From CAYXST01 sp964472495 (GTDB lineage: Bacteria > Patescibacteriota > Minisyncoccia > Portnoybacterales > UBA2143), in NCBI GenBank assembly GCA_964472495.1, contig CAYYLD010000006.1, positions 1-32,061 on the forward strand: 32,061 bases of DNA, in the 5' to 3' direction. The position numbers and the translations under genes were made by a program. How positions within the stretch are numbered: the stretch's first letter is position 1; each line of letters opens with the position of its first letter. Below the pieces are notes generated by a model. The model ran no database searches and was not told the DNA's origin. It was given only the letters and a program-made list of their open reading frames with translations. Shown here one piece after another: positions 21,861 to 29,281 of this stretch.

Positions 21861-21918
21861 GGGGCGTCCCTTTTTACTACACCCTTTTTTGAAAGGGTGT
21901 AGTAAAAAGGGACGCCCC
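21861..21918 (+). repeat. Perfect 27-bp-stem hairpin in the suf leader (GGGGCGTCCC family)
   Basis: GGGGCGTCCCTTTTTACTAC followed by ACCCTTT pairs perfectly with AAAGGGT followed by GTAGTAAAAAGGGACGCCCC: 27 base pairs with a 4-base loop. It sits between promoter and start codon, as at hppA. A shorter fragment of the same sequence (AAGGGACGCCCTTAA) lies at 21749-21763. Confidence 0.85.
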
Positions 21919-21935
21919 AAAATATGCATTGAAAT

Positions 21936-22649
21936 ATGTTTTTAGAAATCAAAAATTTAAAAGTCAAAGGGAATGGTCAAGAAATACTGAAAGGGATTAA
22001 TCTGAAGATTAAAAAAGGAGAATGCCAGGCCCTTTTGGGGCCCAATGCCTCCGGTAAAAGCACTCTTGCTCAAGTCATCGCTGGCAGCCCTAAATATCGC
22101 GTCAGTCAAGGAAAAATCATTTTCCGAGACAAAGGAATAACCAAATTACCTCCGGAAAAAAGAACCAAACTGGGCATTGCTTTATCCTGGCAGAATCCGC
22201 CGGCCATCAAGGGAGTCCGCTTAGAAAAATTACTGGGGAAAATATCTAACCGAAAGATTGAAAATAAAAAATTAGACCTTGACGATAATCTGCTGGACCG
22301 CCAAGTTAATTTAGATTTTTCGGGCGGCGAGAAAAAAATATCCGAACTGTTCCAGATTCTATCTCTTAATCCCCAATTGGTTATCTTGGATGAAATTGAT
22401 TCCGGTTTAGACATAAAAAGGTTAGAAAAATTTGCCCGGCTGATAAAAAAGGAATTAATTGATAAAAAAGTCGCTCTTTTATTGATTACTCATTCGGGAA
22501 CTATCCTAAGATTCTTAAAACCTCAACTAACCAACGTGATGCTCGACGGAAAAATCGTCTGTCGGGAAAAAAATTATCGAAAAGTTCTCCAGGTAATCAA
22601 GAAATACGGCTATGATAAATGTAAAAAATGCCCATTATGGGCAAGTTGA
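21936..22649 (+). CDS. sufC: Fe-S assembly ATPase SufC
   Basis: 237 residues. The ABC ATPase of the Suf Fe-S scaffold has Walker A GPNASGKST, Q-loop SWQNPPAI, signature FSGGEKKISELFQ and Walker B LVILDEIDSGLD, the SufC-typical form in which DEIDSGLD replaces the usual DEPTSALD. The C-terminus ends with a CKKCPLW motif (CxxC), unusual for SufC. SufC drives conformational change of SufB-SufD during cluster assembly. No Shine-Dalgarno precedes the ATG; a large hairpin lies 17 bases upstream. The sufB/D gene overlaps its last 38 bases. Confidence 0.93.
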   Translation: MFLEIKNLKVKGNGQEILKGINLKIKKGECQALLGPNASGKSTLAQVIAGSPKYRVSQGKIIFRDKGITKLPPEKRTKLGIALSWQNPPAIKGVRLEKLLGKISNRKIENKKLDLDDNLLDRQVNLDFSGGEKKISELFQILSLNPQLVILDEIDSGLDIKRLEKFARLIKKELIDKKVALLLITHSGTILRFLKPQLTNVMLDGKIVCREKNYRKVLQVIKKYGYDKCKKCPLWAS

Positions 22650-23520
22650 CCACAAAGTAGAGAATATCTTTGAAGGGAAAGGGATTATTATTTTACCCAG
22701 CCAACAGGCCTGGCAAAAATTCAGCTGGACCAGAAAACACTTCCAAAAAAAACCAAAAGAAGGTTATTTCATCTGGGTTAAGAAGCAACCGGTTTTCCCC
22801 TTAACTACCTGCATTACCATCGCTTCTAAAAAGATTTCCCAGCATCTAAATAATTTGTTAGTTATTGAAAAAAATATCAAAGCTAAAGCCAATGTTGTCT
22901 GCAATGCGGCGGCTGATAACTTATGCGGCCTTCATCAAGCACAAGGCAAACTGATTCTTAAAGATAAGGCCAGCTTGGAATATAATCATTTTCATCAATG
23001 GGGCAAAAAGGATTTGGTTAATCCTGATTACCAATTTATTCTGGGCAAGGGTAGCCGCCTCGTCTATAATTACAAAAATTTAGCCCCGCCGAAAAATCTC
23101 CAATTAAAAACTTCTATTTATAATAATGAAAATGCTTCAGCTAATCTGAAGTTCGTTATCAACGGCCTGAATTCTAAGATAAATTTAAAGGATACTCTTT
23201 TTCTCAAAGGCAAAAACTCTCAAGGCATAGTTAATCTGAGATTAGTCGGTCGCCAAAATAGCCAGATTGAAGCAATCAGCGAAATTTTCGCTTCAGCCGC
23301 GGCCAAGGGCCATCTAGATTGCCAGGGATTATTAGTCAGTCAAGATTCAGTCATTTCCTTAATTCCCAAACTGGTTTGTCAAAACAAAAAAGCCCAGTTG
23401 ACTCACGAGGCCTCCATCGGCAAAATCTCCGAAGAAGAATTAAATTATTTAAGAAGCCGCGGCCTCTCCGAAAAAGAAGCCATCAATTTAATTATTACCG
23501 GATTCTTAGAAATCGAATAA
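22612..23520 (+). CDS. SufB/SufD-family scaffold subunit (only one seen)
   Basis: 302 residues, shorter than typical SufB (about 470) or SufD (about 420). The C-terminal part is unmistakable: LTHEASIGKISEEELNYLRS and RGLSEKEAINLIITGFLEIE. The middle is the beta-helix core (KIISEIFASAAAKGHLDCQG-like strands). The ATG at 22612 overlaps sufC by 38 bp; no good alternative start lies downstream, so the exact N-terminus is uncertain. Only one SufB/D gene and no SufS or SufU are within the window; such short SufC plus one SufBD sets are the minimal form and may use a homodimer. It converges on a bidirectional terminator. Confidence 0.85.
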   Translation: MINVKNAHYGQVDHKVENIFEGKGIIILPSQQAWQKFSWTRKHFQKKPKEGYFIWVKKQPVFPLTTCITIASKKISQHLNNLLVIEKNIKAKANVVCNAAADNLCGLHQAQGKLILKDKASLEYNHFHQWGKKDLVNPDYQFILGKGSRLVYNYKNLAPPKNLQLKTSIYNNENASANLKFVINGLNSKINLKDTLFLKGKNSQGIVNLRLVGRQNSQIEAISEIFASAAAKGHLDCQGLLVSQDSVISLIPKLVCQNKKAQLTHEASIGKISEEELNYLRSRGLSEKEAINLIITGFLEIE

Positions 23521-23533
23521 CTATTTCCAAAAT

Positions 23534-23564
23534 AAAAATCCCATCAAACAATGACGGGATTTTT
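23534..23564 (+). terminator. Bidirectional terminator between suf and the lipoprotein gene
   Basis: AAAAATCCCATCAAACAATG then ACGGGATTTTT: a stem of TCCC(A)TCA with TGA(C)GGGA, A-run before and T-run after, so it works from both sides for the two convergent genes. Confidence 0.85.
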
Positions 23565-23587
23565 CTATTCCAAAATCTTTCAGATTA

Positions 23588-24028
23588 TTATTTGGGACCG
23601 AAAGTAATATTAATATTGGTATAGCCAGCGTAGTCACTGCTACCCCTCACTAAAACGACAGCCTGTTCTTCGCCTTTCTCTACGGCCTGACCTACATAAC
23701 CATAGGTTAATCCTAACATCTGCATCGTCTCTTCGTCTATCGGCGACTGCCAACCATTAGTCGGCAACTCTGATTCGTAAAAATCCGACACCGTCTCAAT
23801 GCTAGCCGAAGTAAGGTACTCAACGACAACTATATCAGTGTCTGGAATAGGCCCATAATAGACCCTGACCGATCCTGGGTATCTAGGCACATCCGAAATA
23901 TCTTCTCCAGAAACATCTGTGGTCGGCGTTCCCGTAGAAAGACCATCACCGCCACCCCCACAACCTGCCCCCATCAAAAACAAAGCTACCAAAATTAAAA
24001 ATGGGATAACAAACTTTAATTTGTTCAT
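23588..24028 (-). CDS. Predicted lipoprotein
   Basis: 146 residues. A lipoprotein signal (KLKFVIPFLILVALFLMGAG then Cys) gives lipobox LMGAGC with Cys at about residue 23, followed by a Gly/Ser/Thr linker and a small domain (DVPRYPGSVRVYYGPIPDTD ... VVEYLTSASIETVSDFYESE ... NGW) that resembles domains with a 'PxYPGs' start found in many anchored bacterial proteins. It would be attached to the outer face of the membrane; lspA, which trims such signals, is nearby at 24726. Ligand or partner unknown. Confidence 0.8.
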   Translation of the reverse strand: MNKLKFVIPFLILVALFLMGAGCGGGGDGLSTGTPTTDVSGEDISDVPRYPGSVRVYYGPIPDTDIVVVEYLTSASIETVSDFYESELPTNGWQSPIDEETMQMLGLTYGYVGQAVEKGEEQAVVLVRGSSDYAGYTNINITFGPK

Positions 24029-24043
24029 AGGTCCAAAGCTAAT

Positions 24044-24643
24044 TTAATTAAAATTTCGACCTTTCTTCTTTTTCAAAATAAAATAAACAACGATTCCAAT
24101 TATGATAACGGCCGCAATTATACCCAGAATCAATGTCCAATTCGGACCTTCTCCTTCGCTTGAGGACACTCCTCCAGCAGCAGGTATCTCTTCATCTCCT
24201 TCTCCCTTCAGTGATATTGCTAAAGTATACGAACCTATCTTCCAAGTATCACATTTTACCATAATGTAATACTTATCCGAATCTTTGCCTCTGTGTAATT
24301 GAGAAATTGCCAAAGACAGTGGTTCATCATAAAACCCGTCTTCCTCTACGGCCAGTTCTGTTCCGTCCTCGTCATATAAAGCTAAAATAGCCCAGGCCCC
24401 GATATCTATATCAGCCGCCGTGAAGGTACCCTTTATATTAACCTCCTGTCCGGATTTTACATCGGTAATATAGAAGTATTCTGCCTCTTTATTATCTAAA
24501 CTATCCCCTTGATAACTACCTGGCTCTATTTTCGCTGCTGTCTCTAAACTATTCCCGCCTTCGGGTAAGGCTTGTTGAGCATTAGTAATTCCTATCACGC
24601 CAACCAAAAGTAAAATTGAAACAATTAAACTTATTTTACGCAT
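24044..24643 (-). CDS. Secreted beta-sandwich protein with C-terminal membrane anchor
   Basis: About 199 residues. The frame extends to a TTG at 24664, but the ATG at 24643 has an AAGGAT Shine-Dalgarno six bases upstream. Signal peptide 1-23 (ISLIVSILLLVGVIGITNAQ), a domain (about 30-150) of PPC/jelly-roll character (YFYITDVKSGQEVNIKGTFT, LALYDEDGTELAVEEDG, DKYYIMVKC, GSYTLAISLKG), an acidic linker, then a membrane helix (LILGIIAAVIIIGIVVYFIL) and a KKKKGR stop-transfer. It is displayed on the cell surface. It is followed after 15 nt by the lipoprotein gene; no enzyme active site seen. Confidence 0.8.
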   Translation of the reverse strand: MRKISLIVSILLLVGVIGITNAQQALPEGGNSLETAAKIEPGSYQGDSLDNKEAEYFYITDVKSGQEVNIKGTFTAADIDIGAWAILALYDEDGTELAVEEDGFYDEPLSLAISQLHRGKDSDKYYIMVKCDTWKIGSYTLAISLKGEGDEEIPAAGGVSSSEGEGPNWTLILGIIAAVIIIGIVVYFILKKKKGRNFN

Positions 24644-24725
24644 ATTTTTATCCTTATTATTCAATCTTTTCTTCGACCTTTGAGTTTATGAAAATGGATT
24701 TCTCTTATCACTATAACAAAAATAA

Positions 24726-25145
24726 TCACTCAATATAACTACCTCTTGTGGATAAACTCTTTAAGGAGCCAATTAATAAAATTATCATCCCGTTAATTAT
24801 CATCAAATCAGCCAGATTAAAAAAAGAAATAGGCAAAGGAGAAATTCTAATCCAGTCAATAACATAACCCAAAATTACCCGGTCCCCAAAATTGCTTAAG
24901 CCACCCAAAATAATTAAAGAAAATCCAGTCGTTAAAAAAGCATCTTTTTTTTGCCAGCTCTTAAAAAATAAAAAAAGGAGTAGTCCGAGGACTATCCCTA
25001 TCAGAAATAGCAACAAAACCGAATTGAAAGAAATAAAATATAAGTTTGGATTTTTGAATAATTGCGACGAATTTAAGGCAAGATACTTAGTCAAGCGATC
25101 TAGAACTATTAAACTTAAAATAAGAAATACCAAAAACCTTTTCAT
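24726..25145 (-). CDS. lspA: Lipoprotein signal peptidase (signal peptidase II)
   Basis: About 139 residues, four membrane helices. Family motifs: GGLSNFGDRV (NxxDR) followed by GYVIDW with catalytic Asp97, and FFNLADLMI with catalytic Asp113; both aspartates are 16 apart, close to the family spacing. The reading frame goes up to 25199, but the ATG at 25143-25145 has AAAGGA just upstream and begins MKRFLVF. Cleaves signal peptides ahead of the lipid-modified cysteine, such as that of the lipoprotein at 23588. It begins 14 nt after the glycosidase stop codon. Confidence 0.93.
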   Translation of the reverse strand: MKRFLVFLILSLIVLDRLTKYLALNSSQLFKNPNLYFISFNSVLLLFLIGIVLGLLLFLFFKSWQKKDAFLTTGFSLIILGGLSNFGDRVILGYVIDWIRISPLPISFFNLADLMIINGMIILLIGSLKSLSTRGSYIE

Positions 25146-25158
25146 TATTCCTTTCAAC

Positions 25159-26796
25159 CTAAAAGGCGAAGGTGAATATATTATTCTCCTGCTCTTCAAT
25201 AATAATCTCTTTCTCTAGACTCAGACTGGTCGCTGGGTCGCTGAATACCATCCCATAAGTCCCAGCAAAGCCTCGAAATCTAATCTGACCATTTTCATCA
25301 GTAATCCCTGTCCCGGTTGTCGTCCAGCTGGCAATCAGATTTTTGAGAGTATCGTAAGCTTTCTTAGGTTGGTTTTGTTCGTCGAGAAGGCCTCCATGAT
25401 AAATGAAAGCGTCCTTGTCTACAACGTCCCAATAACCGATACCGATCACTTGGGGTTGGCTAAAGAATATAGTGTAAGCTGCTGCTAAGTATTCTGCCTG
25501 TAAATCCTCGCTCCAGTCTTGTCCCCAATAACCTTGCCCAATTTTTTCAGAGGGTATGGATATTTCATCAATAAATATTTTTTTGCCCAGCGTTGAATAT
25601 TTATCAATGACTTCACTAATTGAGAATAAACTACGTCGTAGAAACGGCCCGCCACCCCAATATGGTGCTCCATAGGAATTATAATACCACTCCAGACCAA
25701 TAATATCGAAATCAACGCCAGCCGCAATGGTATCTTGAAGAAAATCATAGGGATACATATAGGATAACTCGCCACCTGGCGGCCAAATAACAATCATGGT
25801 TTCTCCCTCAAAGCCAGCCTCACTAATAGCCCGGATGCCTTCTCTGATTATCTCTATTTCTTGCTCCTTGTTTAAATTCAAAGCATTTTCAGCCATCATC
25901 ATTGGTTCATTAAAAATATTCCAAATTTTGATTCCATTCTGATAATACTTAACAGTTCTATATACGTATTGGTAAACAGCTTTTTTAAGTTCCTCAAAAG
26001 ATAAAGAATAAACATAGGAGGGCGCCAGAACAAATTCCGGCACAGAAGAAGTTATATAGATAGAATATCCTATGCCAGTCAAATCAGCTTGATAAAAATC
26101 CTGAACTTCCAATCTACAATCTCGAAGTCTAGGGTCCCCAACTCCCTCCCATCCATCAAAATCATATACCCCAGGTTCCGGTTCTTGTACCTGCCAATTC
26201 ATCATATGAAGAGCCGAATTAAAGCCGGCTTCTTTCATAGGAATAATAAGGGTATCAGCCTTCTCAAGTTCTTTGTTGTAAAAACTGAAAAAAAAGGAGT
26301 GTTTTATCTGGATATAATCAACAGCCACTCCTGAACGCGGCTGGCCCTGACTATCAACGATATTCAAAATTACATCACCTTGACGATACTTGTTTATATC
26401 TTCTTTAGCTTTGGCTATAGTAGCCATATCATCTTTCTTTGACTCGGGTAATGGCTTGATAACTAGATACCAATTAAATCCGACAGTAAACATACATACC
26501 AAAGCCGACATCCAGACTATAAAATTTACCTTCTTCTTATTCCTTTCGCTTAAGTTTCTTGCTATTGCTAAACTGATTAAGAACATCCCGACTAACATGA
26601 CCAGACCCAAAAAGGCAGAGCCTAGACCTAAAATAATACGGAGCGACAGCGGAACCATTAGAGACTGCGAGGTGAGCTCCTTAAGGGTAGCTCCTGGCGA
26701 CTGAGGCATGTCAATAGGAAAATTAAAAATAACTAAAGGAACGATAATTAATATTAACCCTATTATTATCTTTATTTTAGAATAAATGGGTCCCAT
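25159..26796 (-). CDS. Membrane-anchored GH10-like glycoside hydrolase
   Basis: 545 residues. Three hydrophobic helices (7-27, 53-80, 92-113) anchor an extracytoplasmic domain. The catalytic domain (about 140-500) matches glycoside hydrolase family 10: the WQVQEPEPGVYDFDGWE substrate strand, acid/base Glu297 in WNIFNEP, nucleophile Glu411 in IFIDEIS, and FFSQPQVIGIGYWDVVDKDA near the end. GH10 enzymes are endo-xylanases and relatives, but a beta-1,4 substrate is not provable here; the protein may process the cell's own or a host surface glycan. A Gly-Ile-Thr-Asp-Glu-Asn-Gly domain at the C-terminus resembles an FN3/Big-like module. The start is an ATG without Shine-Dalgarno. Confidence 0.85.
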   Translation of the reverse strand: MGPIYSKIKIIIGLILIIVPLVIFNFPIDMPQSPGATLKELTSQSLMVPLSLRIILGLGSAFLGLVMLVGMFLISLAIARNLSERNKKKVNFIVWMSALVCMFTVGFNWYLVIKPLPESKKDDMATIAKAKEDINKYRQGDVILNIVDSQGQPRSGVAVDYIQIKHSFFFSFYNKELEKADTLIIPMKEAGFNSALHMMNWQVQEPEPGVYDFDGWEGVGDPRLRDCRLEVQDFYQADLTGIGYSIYITSSVPEFVLAPSYVYSLSFEELKKAVYQYVYRTVKYYQNGIKIWNIFNEPMMMAENALNLNKEQEIEIIREGIRAISEAGFEGETMIVIWPPGGELSYMYPYDFLQDTIAAGVDFDIIGLEWYYNSYGAPYWGGGPFLRRSLFSISEVIDKYSTLGKKIFIDEISIPSEKIGQGYWGQDWSEDLQAEYLAAAYTIFFSQPQVIGIGYWDVVDKDAFIYHGGLLDEQNQPKKAYDTLKNLIASWTTTGTGITDENGQIRFRGFAGTYGMVFSDPATSLSLEKEIIIEEQENNIFTFAF

Positions 26797-26856
26797 AAAA
26801 TATTTGTTTTCATTACAGTTAGCTATTCCAGATTCATCGTCTCGGCATCTAATTTC

Positions 26857-27357
26857 CTAATAGCCTATCTGATCCAATCCTTCTTCAATGCCATAGCGCA
26901 GTAACTCACTAAAAATCGCCGGGTCTAAGGCGTAAACAATAGCAAACGAGGTAATAAAGATAATTACGGCCAACCACCTGGTGTAACGACCGCGCGTCCG
27001 AACGAACAGTATTATGGCCAAGATAGCCATAACAGTAGGAGCCACTACTCTAATATCGCCCAGCGGAACAACGTAACCACCGATTCTCTCTTTAGTCATG
27101 CCCAAAAATCTTGCTAAGTTAAAATTTATCTCGGCGACAATAAAAATAATCTCAGCTATAAAAACAATAAGCAGCAACCAGGAAGCTTGTTTTGTTGACT
27201 TTCCTTCTGTCCGATAAACTTCATAAATCACCGCTGGTAATAAGAAAATAATTATTATCAAAGGACTTGATTTAACAATACCAATAATAATTCCTATTAA
27301 AGCCAGGATGCTCAAAATAAGACAAATTGGCGTAGCATATTTATATGATTTAGGCAT
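26857..27357 (-). CDS. Multi-pass membrane protein of unknown function
   Basis: 166 residues with about five predicted helices: PICLILSILALIGIIIGIV, PLIIIIFLLPAVIYEV, ASWLLLIVFIAEIIFIVAEI, VAPTVMAILAIILFV and RWLAVIIFITSFAIVYAL. A conserved-looking polar loop (GMTKERIGGYVVPLGDIR) sits between helices 3 and 4. No family recognised. A -10 TATAAT lies 22 bases before the ATG. It is the last gene before the repeat-bounded block that starts near 27425. Confidence 0.7.
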   Translation of the reverse strand: MPKSYKYATPICLILSILALIGIIIGIVKSSPLIIIIFLLPAVIYEVYRTEGKSTKQASWLLLIVFIAEIIFIVAEINFNLARFLGMTKERIGGYVVPLGDIRVVAPTVMAILAIILFVRTRGRYTRWLAVIIFITSFAIVYALDPAIFSELLRYGIEEGLDQIGY

Positions 27358-27424
27358 CTTATTATTCTTTCTTTCTAATCTAATTTATTATACTATATAT
27401 TTCCCAAAAGCTTAAATATTAAAT

Positions 27425-27451
27425 TAAAAAACTGCCCGAATGAGGCAGTTC
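27425..27451 (-). terminator. Rho-independent terminator downstream of the 27526 gene
   Basis: Minus strand: AACTGCCTCATTCGGGCAGTT then TTTTTAATTT. The 7-bp stem AACTGCC/GGCAGTT and T-run are classical. Confidence 0.8.
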
Positions 27452-27462
27452 TATTGTCAGGA

Positions 27463-27494
27463 CTCCGCAGGCTGAAGCAAGTAAGAACCTATTT
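27463..27494 (-). repeat. Cassette-boundary element, copy a
   Basis: Minus-strand core GGTTCTTACTTGCTTCAGCC then TGCGGAG; the most divergent of the AACCT-side copies. It lies between a gene stop codon and a terminator. Confidence 0.6.
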
Positions 27495-27525
27495 ACTTAC
27501 CCCCTAAATATACGTATAAATACCC

Positions 27526-27873
27526 TTAAGACTGCTTTTTATATCCAACTATTAAATACAAAATACCCACCGAAAAAGGTAAGAGCATATGCGGACTAAA
27601 GCCTTCTCCGATAATTATGGACGTAATAAACCCCGTTAATAAAGATATTGTGATCAAATAGCCCCCTGTTTTTTCATATTTCCAGCCCAAGGCCAATCCG
27701 ATAAACATTAACGGAAAAGTCGTTAACCTAAGGTTGTCATACCAAGTGTATTCCTGATTAATAAACGGCAGCGGATTGCCATAACCAAAATAAAACGGCA
27801 ACCCTATAAGCAAGAATAAAAGCGCGGCTATCTTAGCAATCCACTTTATTGTTTTTATTTTTTTTTGATCCAT
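27526..27873 (-). CDS. Small multi-pass membrane protein (cassette 1)
   Basis: 115 residues with four predicted helices: KIAALLFLLIGLPFYFGY, LTTFPLMFIGLALGWKY, GYLITISLLTGFITSIII and MLLPFSVGILYLIVGYK. The arrangement recalls the DUF7670-type small membrane proteins, but I cannot confirm this. It has a promoter at 27883-27911 (TTGATA-17-TATAAT) or at 27902-27930. It is followed by boundary copy a and a terminator, so it is a one-gene unit. Confidence 0.65.
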   Translation of the reverse strand: MDQKKIKTIKWIAKIAALLFLLIGLPFYFGYGNPLPFINQEYTWYDNLRLTTFPLMFIGLALGWKYEKTGGYLITISLLTGFITSIIIGEGFSPHMLLPFSVGILYLIVGYKKQS

Positions 27874-27882
27874 AGTTTAATA

Positions 27883-27930
27883 ATTATATTCTATTAATAT
27901 TATTATATCAAAAAACATCAGGTTTGTCTT
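27883..27930 (-). promoter_or_regulatory. Promoter region of cassette 1 (two overlapping options)
   Basis: Option 1: -35 TTGATA (27906-27911), 17 bp, -10 TATAAT (27883-27888), nine bases before the ATG. Option 2: -35 AAGACA (27925-27930), 17 bp, -10 TATAAT (27902-27907), which has the same TTTTTTGATATAAT context as the other cassette promoters. Both may be used. Confidence 0.6.
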
Positions 27931-27944
27931 GATATTTTTTTCTT

Positions 27945-27978
27945 GGCTCCGCATGCTGAACGACGTCAGAACCTATTT
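27945..27978 (-). repeat. Cassette-boundary element, copy b
   Basis: The 34 bp here are identical to 32007-32040 (minus strand AAATAGGTTCTGACGTCGTT then CAGCATGCGGAGCC). GGTTC and GAGCC at the ends can pair. Confidence 0.8.
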
Positions 27979-27984
27979 AGAAAC

Positions 27985-28749
27985 TTACTGCTTCTCGCAT
28001 ACATAAAATACTGGAGGGTATTTTCTTATATCCCGTTTAGATATTTGTAATTTGCTATTGACCTCAAGAACTTTAAAATCTACTTTTTGAATTTCTTTTT
28101 TAACTTCCTTTATTGATGGAATATGGATATATTGTTTTGTCTTATAGGTTCTGCCTTTATCGCTTGTCTCTCGTTTGAAAAATCTATCGCCAAAATCTAA
28201 TTCGTCAATTTTAAACCCAAGTGGTTTTAGAACGTAAAATCTTATCCATTGCAATATCCAGAACAATAAAAACTTACTGAACCAAACCCTAGGATGGGCC
28301 GTGAAAATACAGATTCCGCCACTTTTTAAAACTCTATACATTTCTTTTAAAGATTTTAGACGCTCCTTTTTATCAGGAATTTGCGTCCATCCTTGATTAG
28401 AAAATAACAAAAAGTCAAAAGAATTATCATCAAAATCAAGTTGTGTCGCATCACTAACTCTATAATCTATATTGAAATTTTTCTTTTTTGCTATTTCTTT
28501 CGCATTCTTTATCATTTCGGGAACAATATCTATAGCGACAACATCATATCCTTTATTAACGAGCGGAATTGTTGTTCTTCCAGTGCCACAGCCGATATCT
28601 AAAATCCTGCCTTTCTTCTTAAAGTATTTGGAAATAAAATAATCTTCACTATCCCAAAACCCCTCTTCTGCTTTTTTTATATAAAGAGCTTGAGCATTCT
28701 GCCCGGAGAATTCTTCTATTACAAGTTTTTTCATTTCTTCTTTTTTCAT
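27985..28749 (-). CDS. Class I SAM-dependent methyltransferase (cassette 2)
   Basis: 254 residues, methyltransferase type 11-like: SAM motif I RILDIGCGTGRTTIPL (47-62), then VVAIDIVPEMIKNAKE (motif II), DATQLDFDDNSFDFLLFSNQGW (motif IV) and YRVLKSGGICIFTAHP (motif V/post). The N-terminus FSGQNAQALYIKKAEEGFWD and the hydrophobic stretch FSKFLLFWILQWIRFYVLKP suggest a small-molecule or lipid-like acceptor, but the substrate is unknown. It starts 6 bases after the -10 of a cassette promoter (28756-28784) with no Shine-Dalgarno. It sits between boundary copies b and c. Confidence 0.85.
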   Translation of the reverse strand: MKKEEMKKLVIEEFSGQNAQALYIKKAEEGFWDSEDYFISKYFKKKGRILDIGCGTGRTTIPLVNKGYDVVAIDIVPEMIKNAKEIAKKKNFNIDYRVSDATQLDFDDNSFDFLLFSNQGWTQIPDKKERLKSLKEMYRVLKSGGICIFTAHPRVWFSKFLLFWILQWIRFYVLKPLGFKIDELDFGDRFFKRETSDKGRTYKTKQYIHIPSIKEVKKEIQKVDFKVLEVNSKLQISKRDIRKYPPVFYVCEKQ

Positions 28750-28755
28750 ATTTTT

Positions 28756-28784
28756 ATTCCATCAAAAATTCGCCCAAAAGGCGA
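28756..28784 (-). promoter_or_regulatory. Cassette promoter with hairpin spacer (TCGCCT-17-TGGAAT)
   Basis: Minus strand -35 TCGCCT (28779-28784), -10 TGGAAT (28756-28761), spacer 17 bp, ATG 6 bases on. The spacer holds the right arm of the hairpin TCGCC-TTTT-GGGCGA and a T-run, giving the TTTTTGATGGAAT signature. Confidence 0.6.
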
Positions 28785-28794
28785 TTTTTGAAGC

Positions 28795-28826
28795 GAGCTC
28801 CGTTGGCTGGACGATATTAGAACTAT
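28795..28826 (-). repeat. Cassette-boundary element, copy c
   Basis: Minus strand AGTTCTAATATCGTCCAGCC then AACGGAGCT. Ends AGTTC and GAGCT pair; relative to copy b both sides of the stem changed, a compensatory change. Confidence 0.7.
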
Positions 28827-28870
28827 AATCCAGCGACAAAATGAGTATATTTATATCCCTAATTGAGAAT

Positions 28871-28912
28871 AAAAAACCCCACTTAGTTGCCGAAGCAATC
28901 TTGTGGGGTTTA
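28871..28912 (-). terminator. Rho-independent terminator of the Zn-ribbon gene
   Basis: Minus strand AACCCCAC...GTGGGGTT followed by TTTT: an 8-bp GC-rich stem with a 22-base loop region (AAGATTGCTTCGGCAACTAA) that itself can pair (TTGC-TTCG-GCAA), then a T-run. It lies 19 bases after the stop codon of the gene at 28931. Confidence 0.85.
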
Positions 28913-28930
28913 GAAAGTCAGGTAGCCATA

Positions 28931-29131
28931 TTAATTACGGCGATCTTTTAAAGGGAGGGGTGTGATTTCTCCGCGTTTAGGCAGGCCGTAATAGGTTTCG
29001 CCCTTCTCATGCCCGTTGTTGCAGATACCGCCTTCATCGAAGTAGCTTCCGCAAATGACGCATCGATTACCAAAACCATCATTCAGAATCTCTCGCCCAC
29101 CATTGGTGGGCTTTGTGCTGACTTGTGGCAT
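28931..29131 (-). CDS. Small zinc-ribbon-like protein (cassette 3)
   Basis: 66 residues. CVICGSYFDEGGICNNGH contains a CxxC pair and a CxxxH, spaced as in a one-zinc ribbon. The rest is polar (MPQVSTKPTNGGREILNDGF; KGETYYGLPKRGEITPLPLK). Very good Shine-Dalgarno (AAGGAGG, 6 bases before the ATG). It has its own terminator downstream, so it is a single-gene unit. An inverted repeat (AATAACA-GAAT-TGTTATT) at 29153-29170 lies in its leader. No family recognised; a regulatory or nucleic-acid-binding role would fit. Confidence 0.75.
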   Translation of the reverse strand: MPQVSTKPTNGGREILNDGFGNRCVICGSYFDEGGICNNGHEKGETYYGLPKRGEITPLPLKDRRN

Positions 29132-29152
29132 TTCATTCCTCCTTGGTTGTAA

Positions 29153-29170
29153 AATAACAGAATTGTTATT
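29153..29170 (+). promoter_or_regulatory. Inverted repeat upstream of the Zn-ribbon gene, possible operator
   Basis: AATAACA-GAAT-TGTTATT, 7-bp perfect arms, lying 21 bases before the ATG at 29131. No convincing -35/-10 was found for this gene, so the role is open. Confidence 0.35.
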
Positions 29171-29242
29171 AATAGCGATCTCCTTTCGCGACTAAGGAAA
29201 AATTATTAGAGATTAAAGAGATTTATAGGAATTTGCAATTAT

Positions 29243-29269
29243 CTCCCTTGGCTGGACGACGTTAGAGCC
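29243..29269 (-). repeat. Cassette-boundary element, copy d
   Basis: Minus strand GGCTCTAACGTCGTCCAGCC then AAGGGAG. Shares TCTAACGTCGTCCAGCC with other copies. It resembles the left end of integron attC sites, but no matching right end is present. Confidence 0.6.
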
Positions 29270-29281
29270 TGCTTTGAGTAT

